A stretch of DNA of 64,000 bases, from the NCBI RefSeq assembly GCF_954871325.1, contig NC_088777.1, forward strand, positions 27,381,366 through 27,445,365, in the 5' to 3' direction. Shown piece after piece: positions 57,888 to 64,000 of the stretch. The notes below the pieces were generated by a model. The model did no database searches and was not told the origin of the DNA. It saw only the letters and a program-made list of their open reading frames with translations. Made by a program: the position numbers and the translations under genes. How positions within the stretch are numbered: the first letter of the stretch is position 1; every line of letters starts with the position of its first letter. This stretch comes from Gordionus sp. m RMFG-2023 (taxonomy: Eukaryota > Nematomorpha > Gordioida > Chordodea > Parachordodidae).

Positions 57888-59200
57888 TTATCGATTTGGT
57901 ATGGAATTACCCGGTAGCACTTGTACAAAGAACCTTCCTAGCTGAATTAGCAAAATGTTCCAGTGCTTATTTTTCAAAAATGTTAGTGCATCTTCTTCTG
58001 GTATACTATGTTGGCTGAGCAAAATATTGCATTCTTGCTCTATATTGCTAATGTTGTAAATGTTGCTTAGAAGAGAATGTATTTTTAACTTGAATCTCAA
58101 TTAAAAATTGCGATGATGTCCTGGAATTTGAAACATCGGATCAAGTAATGTCGCTAATATCTAATGTTTAAAATATAATTATTTTAATAAAAATATAATA
58201 TAAAATAAATTAAATGAAGTTTAATAATTGGAAATTTATGGTCAAGCTTTTTTTGCATATTTACTTTTAGGCAAATGATATCTGAGCAATCGGATTTATT
58301 GGTTTGTATATGTGTTTATATTTCACTTCGAAAAATAATCCTAAATTTATTGTTGATCCCTTTTGAGAGAAAAGAAATAATAATGTATAAAGTTCAAATC
58401 CATTCGTTATTAAAAAGTTATAAGGACTGTTTTCCTATATTATTTAGAACATTATTTATAGAAATCTTGTGAAAACTACGGGTACTTTTTGAGTATAATT
58501 AATATGCTGTGCCAGCTTGTAAAACAATTTAATTTTAAATTTTTTTCTTATTAATAAAATATGTTGATGTAATGCAATTTATATTATCAGCCTCACCAGA
58601 GATATCAAAATGAAATTATGGATAAGAATCATCAATATCCAAAATATGGTCTATCTAATAAATTGGCAGACTTTTACGATTTTCATCCTCAATTTCACAT
58701 TCCAAATCAGTTACTCGATATCTATAGGCTGAAATGATTTCTCTAATTTTTTAATCAGAATTCTGACAACTATTTTTAGGCCATCAACTGTAACTAAATT
58801 ATGAAGTCCATGCCCTAAGCATAAATGATGCTCATAATCCCCCAATCTGACGCTTCTTTTGACATTAACCCCAGCATCAGTTATTATCTGTGTTATTATT
58901 ATTTTTTAAATGGAATTTCTCTTCTATACTATCGATCTTAGATAATATGGTTTTTAGTCTGCTTTTGCGTTACCTTTCTAGTTGCCATGGTAAAATATTT
59001 TAAATCAAAATTTTCATTTAAATGACTAAGACTAAACATGATATAGTTTTGACGCTTGAAATGATCTGTCCATAAATCAAAAGTGATGGAAGAGAATTTT
59101 ATCCAAAATCAATCAGATTTAAAAATGCTCCTTTATAGATGAATAAACATCATCTAGTGCACGACTGGTTGTCTTATCAGGCAATTCTGACGAAGAATCA
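57888..59200 (-). pseudogene. Family F hAT element remnant, copy 2
   Basis: Minus-strand pieces parallel copy 1 in order: LPDKTTSRALDDVYSSIKEH near 59150, ITDAGVNVKRSVRLGDYEHH then LCLGHGLHNLVTVDG at 58905-58770, a LFYKLAQHINYT/SWHSILI zone near 58520 (the RW box), and IEQECNILLSQHSI-PEEDALTFLKN at 58050-57960. The dimerisation core after that is scrambled. G+C-rich termini like those of copy 1 are not seen, so the ends are missing. Several frame changes; more decayed than copy 1. Confidence 0.85.
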
Positions 59201-59457
59201 TATATCATATTTTTATTTTTTAATCATTTTATTTAAATTTCAAATCTTTAGAAAATTTGTTATTCCTTTATTGTTTATAGACCTAAATGGGATTAAATTA
59301 CAAAACATAATTTCGCCCTATTATAATTTATATTTTCATACATTAAATAATAGAGCTGAAATGAAATAAATATAACCTTCAAAATAAAGTTTTATATAAT
59401 TAATTTAATATAAATTTATACATTAAAAAGATACTCAAAAAACATCAATTAAAGCTG

Positions 59458-61212
59458 AGGTCCGTGAAGTTGGCCCCACAATTTTTGATTTTCAATGGTT
59501 TATCAGTTGGTGTGATTAGTACCCGATTTGTACCGTTTTCAGTTCGATTTGTACCATCACCGTTTTTGAGATATTCAAAGAACAAAATGGGGGGCCAACT
59601 TCACGACAGCCCCCCAACTTTTGAACTTAAAAATAAAAGGTGAATAGGTAGAAAGAGAATGATTTGTACCGTTTCAAACTCGATTTGTACTATTACCGTT
59701 TTCCAGCTATTGACCGTTAAAAATATGGCGCCAAAAATAAAGAACACTCAACATTTATTTTTTTAAATTTTTTAACGTACAACGGTAGAGAATTTTTTTC
59801 TCTTCCTAATGATGCCTCAAATTAAGCTTTATCTTCATTATTTATTTCGGAAATCAAATTTTAAACCTTATATTATAGCGTGAAGTTAGCCCCCCCCCCG
59901 ATATTCAAAATTTGAGATTTTTAAAACGGGATTGATTTGTACCGTTTCAAACTCGATTTGTTCTATTACCGTTTTCCAGCTATTGACCGTTAAAGATATG
60001 GCGCCAAAAATAAAAAACACTCAAAATTTATTTTTTTAAAAAAATTTTTTAACGTACAACGGTAGAGAATTTTTTTATCTTCCTAATGATGCCTCAAATT
60101 ATGCTTTATCTTTATTATTTATTTCGGAAATCAAATTTCATTAGGAAGAGGAAAAAATTCTCTACCCTTGTACGTTAAAAAATTTTTAAAAAAATAAATG
60201 TTGAGTGTTTTTTATTTTTAGCGCCATATCTTTAACGGTCAATAGCTAGAAAACGGTAATAGTACAAATCGAGTTTGGAACGGTACAAATCAATCCCGTT
60301 TTAAAAATTTGAAAAATCTCAAATTTTGAATATCGGGGGGAGGGGGGCTAACTTCACGCTATAATATAAGGTTTAAAATTTGATTTCCGAAATAAATAAT
60401 GAAGATAAAGCTTAATTTGAGACATCATTAGGAAGAGAAAAAAATTTTCTTTAGTTGTACGTTAAAAAATTTAAAAAATAAATATATGTTAATTGTTTTT
60501 TATTTTTGACGCCATATCTTTAACGGTCAATAGCTGGAAAACGGTAATAGTACAAATCGAGTTTGAAACGGTACAAATCAATCCCGATTTAAAAATGTGA
60601 AAAATCTCAAATTTTGAATATCGGGGGGGGGGCTAACTTCACGCTATAATATAAGGTTTAAAATTTGATTTCCGAAATAAATAATGAAGATAAAGCTTAA
60701 TTTGAGGCATCATTAGGAAGAGAGAAAAATTCTCTACCGTTGTACGTTAAAAAATTTAAAAAAAATAAATGTTGAGTATTTTTTATTTTTGGCGCCATAT
60801 CTTTAACGGTCAATAGCTGGAAAACTGTAATAGTACAAATCGAGTTTGAAACGGTACAAATCGGGTACAAATCAATCCTGTTTTAAAAATTTGAAAAATC
60901 TCAAATTTTGAATATCGGGGGGGGGGCTAACTTCACGCTAAAATATAAGGTTTAAAATTTGATTTCCGAAATAAATAATGAAGATAAAGCTTAATTTGAG
61001 ACATCATTAGGAAGAGAAAAAAATTCTCTACCGTTGTACGTTAAAAAATTTAAAAAAAATAAATGTTGAGTGCTTTTTATTTTTGGCGCCATATTTTCAA
61101 CGGTCAATAGCTGGAAAACGGTGATGGTACAAATCGAACTGAAAACGGTACTAATCACACCAAATGATAAACCATTGAAAATCAAAAATTGTGGGGCCAA
61201 CTTCACGGACCT
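59458..61212. mobile_element. Foldback-like element E with iterated terminal motif
   Basis: Ends AGGTCCGTGAAGTTGGCCCC and GGGGCCAACTTCACGGACCT are perfect inverts that continue for about 45 bp. Flanks TTAAAGCTG (59449-59457) and TTAGAGCTG (61213-61221) match in 8 of 9. The interior is ~290-bp units, about two forward and about four inverted, each containing GCGTGAAGTTAGCCCC (59878 onward; inverted 60345, 60630, 60925), a copy of the terminal motif, plus ATTTGTACCGTTTC and AATGATGCCTCAAATTA. No coding capacity. The 9-bp duplication suggests a Mutator-type mobiliser. Confidence 0.88.
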
Positions 61213-61221
61213 TTAGAGCTG

Positions 61222-62570
61222 GCACCAAACAAGTTAGGATTATCTTATAATAATCCTCAATTTAGTCCACTTTAATATTATAACGATTTGTTTGTCTGTG
61301 AAAGACGAGGCTTGTGAATCTAAAAATTTCACCTCAACAATCACATAAGTCTCGATAAATTCCTGGTCGATATTATCACATGTTTTTTTCAGTTGTAATA
61401 TAATTTTTTAACTTTAATTTTTAACTATAATCTTTTATAATGTTAATTTAGTATATTTTTACTTTATAATTAATGTAGAGGAATAAAGGAAAACATAAAT
61501 TTTGTTTAAAAAAAACTATTGAATTGAGTGTTTGCGCACCATTGTAAAGATAAAATACATAGTTGAATCTAAGTAAAAAAACAGATGATATAGTAATTAA
61601 TGAAGGGTATGAAGATTGAAACAAAATAACAAAATTTATGTTTACCTTTATTCTCTCCATAAATTATAAAATAATAAATTGTAAAATAAAAATATACAAA
61701 TAACATTGTAAAAGATTATAGTAAAAAATTAAGTTAAAAATTAAAAAGAATTCTTTCCAAAATTGAAAAGTGAATTATATCCACAAAATCTCAAATATAT
61801 ATTTTTCCTTTAATCTTCATTTAGATAGTCTATAATATGAAATTAAATAATATCGTAATAATTCTTCTATTTGAATAAGAAATTTTTTGTTTAAAAGTTC
61901 ATCTGAATATTACAACAATAATAATATTCGGGATTCTCATAACTTCCATCCAAATCCATTTTTTTTAATTGCTAAAATTGTCGTGTAATAAATAATTTAT
62001 TAATACATTCCAATAAAAAATCGGCAGTTATATTAAATCTAATTTTTCAGATGTAATTTATGTTTCTGGTCATTCAGATATTTCTCCAAGGGCAATAAAA
62101 TAGGTTCATCTAGATCCAAAAAAATTCTCTAAAAACTTTATGTCGAAGGCTCTGTCTTGTGCGGGCTTTTTGCAGTTGCTTTTTCCCGTAGCACCCAAAT
62201 AATTATATTCAGCAAATTCTCCCTGTTTGGATATCTGAAGATTTCATGCACTTTAGAAATTTTCTTATCATATTTATTAGTAGAGATAAATTAAATATAA
62301 TTTTTTGGTTAATAAGATCTATCCATCAGTGTTTAAGGTTTAAAAAAATTTTAAGAAAATAAACTTTAAATTTGACATAAAATATTAATATACTAGATAA
62401 ATATTTAAAATAGCATATTTGATATATAATACTTCACAATTCATGAAGTTTTCAGAAATTCTATGGGAGTAGGGGGGAATTTCTTCCACTACCCAGCTGG
62501 CTATTAATCTTTATATTTTTTCAAAAAATTTTGCTATTAGGGGATCCTCCTCCCGCTGACTACGCTCCTG
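61222..62570 (-). mobile_element. hAT element, family D, copy 2, left-truncated
   Basis: From 61245 the sequence follows family D copy 1 from about 19663 onward (GTCTGTGAAAGACGAGGCTT, ATTCCTGGTCGATATTATC, CATTCCAA, TTCAGCAAATTCT landmarks) and ends CTGACTACGCTCCTG at 62570. About 780 bp of the left part is absent and is not found on the other side of element E. Confidence 0.75.
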
Positions 62571-64000
62571 AATCAAACCATGACCGTAACCGAATTGATA
62601 TAATAATTTTTAAGGAGTAAAGAGAATTTTTATAAAAAAGGTAAACCGGTTTCAGCCAAAATAAAATAAATAATTTTACATTTTTTAACATTCTTTCCTT
62701 GTAGTGTATTGCATATTTTACCATATTTACGTCGTTATTTACTATTATTAAAGGATCAAAAATATATCCATAAGAAGGTATTAATTTTCACTATAACTTA
62801 TAACTGTTTCATATAGTATTAGAGCATTCCTATTTCCTTATATTTTAGTAAAAATATCTAAAATACTTATAATAAAAATAAATTAATTTCATCTATTTTA
62901 TAAATAAACAATATATTAACTTAAGTGATGGCGATAATTTTAATAAATAATATTCTTAATTAAATTCATTATACGATGGTTTTGCTTCAATAAAAAAAAA
63001 TTCTAACCGTAATGAACCTTTATAAACCTTTACAATTAGTTGAACTAAACCGACACTTTATAAATTTTTCTTAAAAACCTTAACCGAACCATAACCATTA
63101 TATATTTTTTTTCATACTGAACCTAAACAAACTGAACCATTATAAATATAGGTTGAATCTAGGAAAATCCCGGAAAAAAATCCCCGTTTTTAAGATATTA
63201 AAAATTAGAAAATTAATAAAATAATTCCATATAAATATATCCACGAAATAAAATTTTTTAATTAATTTGAGAAAATCAAATCCGGGGAATAATTTTCGAA
63301 GAATTATTATTGGGGATTTTTATTTCGGGGAATTATTTTCCGCTTACCATAAAGGTTCGGGTCCCTGCATAGGAACAATAGTTAAATTTGAAAATTGATT
63401 TGTATGTTCTGTCTGAGGAATATAAATTCCCTTGGTTCAAATGTTTGTAATTTGATTTTGTGAGCTAAATTTTTTTAAAAACTAAAAGTGATAGGAGCGA
63501 ACTGTCCATTGTTAGACGTAGATATAAAATTGCTAATAAGGCTTTTTTATTTGTGTTTTTAATCATCTGCTTACTTAAGCAGGTTGCTATTAATATTAGT
63601 GGGGAAGGATGTGACAAATGTATAATCCCAAATTAGGGATTTGCCCATGACCCAAACGATGGTGGTCAGATCATCGGGTATTAAGCCGTCATTGTTGAGA
63701 AATTACAGCATTTTTATAGATAAATGGATAGGCATCATAAAATTATAAAAAAACATGATAAAATATACTTATTTTTCTGTTTATATGTTACCTATGTTTA
63801 TATTTATCTGACATTTTGCTAACCGATTCTTATATAATTAATATTATAGAATTAATGGCAAAATATTTTAGCGTATAAATTGTCTGCACTAACTTATTTT
63901 TGGGGAATTTTGGGCCACTACCACCTTAATTTGAGCACTTCACTGACCAATTTGATTAAGAAAATATATCCTCAATTGTTTAGAAAAAACTTAGACGTAT
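62571..64000. other. Stretch with hAT-end debris and no gene
   Basis: ACCGAACC/AACCGTAA words at 62580-62650 and 63005-63140 resemble the subterminal words of family H. A second cluster (AATCCCGG..TCCCCG at 63160-63190 and GGTTCGGGTCCCTGCA at 63353) looks like the eroded ends of another small element. No open frame, RNA gene or target duplication could be supported to the end of the window. Confidence 0.5.

Noticed and set aside
60991-61206. 71-codon open stretch on the minus strand
   Set aside because: It is made of the terminal and internal repeat units of element E; the same units elsewhere are closed in this frame.

Overview
The window is a very A+T-rich, gene-poor piece of a eukaryotic nuclear genome, probably a metazoan. 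One host gene is supported, a two-exon reading frame on the minus strand at about 23.7-24.9 kb. Almost everything else is transposon, mostly cut-and-paste DNA elements of the hAT, Mutator-like and Merlin types, plus a few retroelement scraps. The introns that can be read are tiny (about 41, 42, 63 and 75 bp) with GT..AG ends, and the standard genetic code fits. Together with the transposon load this suggests a reduced or parasitic animal, for example a myxozoan-like genome, but that is a guess and no marker gene fixes the taxon.

Layout. 0-5.75 kb is a three-deep nest of hAT elements with matching 8-bp target duplications. 6.0-15.2 kb holds a pair of direct repeats (possibly an old LTR-type element), the first member split by a 7-kb foldback element made of two inverted arrays of a ~155-bp unit. 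Between the direct repeats lies a minisatellite, itself split by a small Mutator-like MITE that carries a tRNA-derived Pol III unit. 15.6-17.5 kb is a Mutator-like element that contains a second copy of the same tRNA-bearing MITE. 18.9-22.3 kb has hAT remains. 23.7-25.0 kb is the host gene, followed upstream by a ~185-bp tandem duplication. 25.4-28.9 kb is one hAT inside another. 30.6-36.6 kb has two well-delimited hAT elements, a reverse-transcriptase fragment and a decayed transposase-like protein of unassigned family. 36.7-37.4 kb is a C-tract tandem repeat. 39.4-46.4 kb has a short hAT, a Merlin element whose spliced transposase looks intact, and a large decayed hAT hit by two others. 46.4-57.3 kb is a giant imperfect inverted repeat, broken up by at least four further insertions. 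57.9-62.6 kb holds a decayed hAT, a second foldback-like element and a truncated hAT.

How it fits together. At least ten DNA transposons can be delimited to the base by terminal inverted repeats plus 8- or 9-bp target duplications, so the relative order of insertions can be read directly. A recurring design is that elements repeat their own terminal motif many times inside their ends. It is seen most strikingly in the 7-kb foldback, in the 59.5-61.2 kb element and in the 15.6-kb Mutator-like element. The hAT families each carry a private subterminal word. The only transposase that reads through cleanly is Merlin; the hAT proteins are fragments.
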